From: Erysipelotrichaceae bacterium
GTDB lineage: Bacteria; Bacillota_I; Bacilli_A; Erysipelotrichales; Erysipelotrichaceae
Length of the DNA: 42,324 nt
Reading direction: 5' to 3'
Assembly (NCBI GenBank): GCA_013334325.1
Contig: JAAXXT010000019.1
Span: 1-42,324, forward strand
The number at the start of each line of letters is the position of its first letter. The first letter of the stretch is position 1. This document shows positions 41,785-42,324 of this stretch, piece after piece. Made by a program: the position numbers and the translations under genes. The notes beneath the pieces were generated by a model. The model saw nothing but the letters and a program-made list of their open reading frames with translations, did not search any database and was not told the DNA's origin.

Positions 41785-42324
41785 TAATTACCTCTAGGGC
41801 TTTAATCATCTGTAGATCTTTGACATCTTTATTAAAGTGCCAAATTTTAATCATAGCGGACTGTAAGGAAGCCAAGACATCTTTAGTCAAGATCCCATCC
41901 GCAGTCATTCCCATCTCTGTTTTAAAGGTATTCAAAGCGACTTCAGTTTGAGCTGAATAATAACCATCCATTCGATCAACGGTATACCCCATAAAGTCTA
42001 AACATAATTGGGCATCTTTTACCGCATCAGAGACTGAATCAGGTGCGAAAGTTTCATCGCCTGTAAAGGTATAGAAAGTCGTCGTCAAGACTGGATGAAG
42101 CGCTACATCGATGTCTGGGATGACACCTACTTTATGGATCCATTTTCCACTTGGGGTCAACCAAGCAGCTTGGGTGTATTTCAATGCGGAACCATCTGAG
42201 AATTGAGCCATCGTTTGAACGAGGCCTTTCCCATAAGTGGTCTTACCGATGACGATGGCGCCTGCTTTTTCTTGAAGGGCTGCGGTCAAGACTTCTGAGG
42301 CAGAAGCAGAGTTATTGTTTACTA
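41777..42324 (-). CDS. C-terminal processing protease (S41, CtpA/CtpB type), 3' part, cut by window edge
   Basis: The frame is open to the right edge, so the gene is truncated at its 5' end here (a TTG at 42289 is internal, not a start). The visible part begins [18 protein letters not shown], the S41 serine loop, and continues to the catalytic lysine in GKTTYGKGL, then [10 protein letters not shown] peptidoglycan-binding domain follows (about the last 90 residues: [40 protein letters not shown]). This layout is that of secreted Ctp proteases of Bacillota, which trim proteins at the membrane-wall interface. It is joined to uvrB by an 8-nt overlap, as ctpB lies near uvrB in B. subtilis. Confidence 0.93.
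   Translation of the reverse strand, partial: VNNNSASASEVLTAALQEKAGAIVIGKTTYGKGLVQTMAQFSDGSALKYTQAAWLTPSGKWIHKVGVIPDIDVALHPVLTTTFYTFTGDETFAPDSVSDAVKDAQLCLDFMGYTVDRMDGYYSAQTEVALNTFKTEMGMTADGILTKDVLASLQSAMIKIWHFNKDVKDLQMIKALEVINE

Noticed and set aside
42287-42289. TTG at 42289 as the start of the Ctp protease
   Set aside because: The frame continues to the window edge and encodes the conserved SASASE serine loop upstream, so the TTG is an internal Leu codon.
1-42324. CRISPR arrays, tRNA/rRNA genes, insertion sequences, prophage
   Set aside because: No regularly spaced repeats, cloverleaf-like tRNA sequences, transposases, integrases or phage structural genes were seen by eye.

Overview
The window is about 42 kb of compact, fairly AT-rich bacterial chromosome. 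It comes from a low-GC Gram-positive (Bacillota), most likely a deep branch of Bacilli near Erysipelotrichales or the Acholeplasma relatives. TGA is used as a real stop codon (for example in several ATGA start/stop overlaps), so the mycoplasma code does not apply. An LPDTG sortase signal, an LCP glycan ligase, lipoproteins and several surface proteins indicate a walled cell. No tRNA, rRNA, CRISPR array, prophage or insertion sequence was seen.

Layout. (1) At 1-2.2 kb are the first codons of a probable cysS (minus), an alpha/beta hydrolase (plus) and gap (minus). (2) At 2.2-7.8 kb is a surface cluster: a membrane-anchored cohesin-domain protein, a Rieske oxygenase and a secreted subtilisin-like protease ending in a dockerin. 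(3) At 7.8-11.9 kb are an Eis-like GNAT, a DUF2156 (MprF-C-like) protein, a small membrane protein, an XRE regulator, CysQ and a DUF2202 ferritin-like protein. (4) At 12-15.1 kb is a membrane-anchored pullulanase with a perfect cre palindrome inside its promoter. (5) At 15.2-21.7 kb is a six-gene surface-glycan operon (LCP ligase, FlaA1/PglF-type dehydratase, priming phosphosugar transferase, three GT2 enzymes). (6) At 21.8-24.5 kb is rapZ-yvcK-whiA. (7) At 24.5-29.5 kb is a more accessory, AT-richer stretch: DUF4352 lipoprotein, small membrane proteins, an HxlR regulator with a divergent oxidoreductase, and a DUF1576 membrane protein. (8) At 29.5-35.7 kb is the operon uvrA-hprK-lgt::ppaX-trxB. 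(9) At 35.7-38.8 kb two overlapping GntR/UTRA regulators lie divergent to an LPXTG surface protein. (10) At 38.8-42.3 kb are a PfkB kinase, uvrB and the 3' part of a ctpA-type protease gene. The core genes resemble the B. subtilis ctpB/uvrBA/hprK-lgt-ppaX/trxB-rapZ-yvcK-whiA neighbourhood with accessory surface genes inserted.

How parts connect. HPr kinase (hprK), its pyrophosphate-disposing partner PpaX (here fused to Lgt) and a cre site in the pullulanase promoter form a readable carbon-catabolite loop. Lgt supplies the modification needed by the DUF4352 lipoprotein. The most interesting system is the apparent cohesin-dockerin pair: a membrane cohesin protein and a dockerin-bearing subtilase lie on either side of a Rieske oxygenase. 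It suggests a minimal way of docking a protease, rather than a cellulase, on the cell surface. Other points of note are the Lgt::PpaX fusion with Gln in place of the conserved Lgt His, several promoters whose TATAAT lies only 6-7 nt from the start codon (leaderless mRNAs), and a 15-bp palindrome shared by two intergenic regions.
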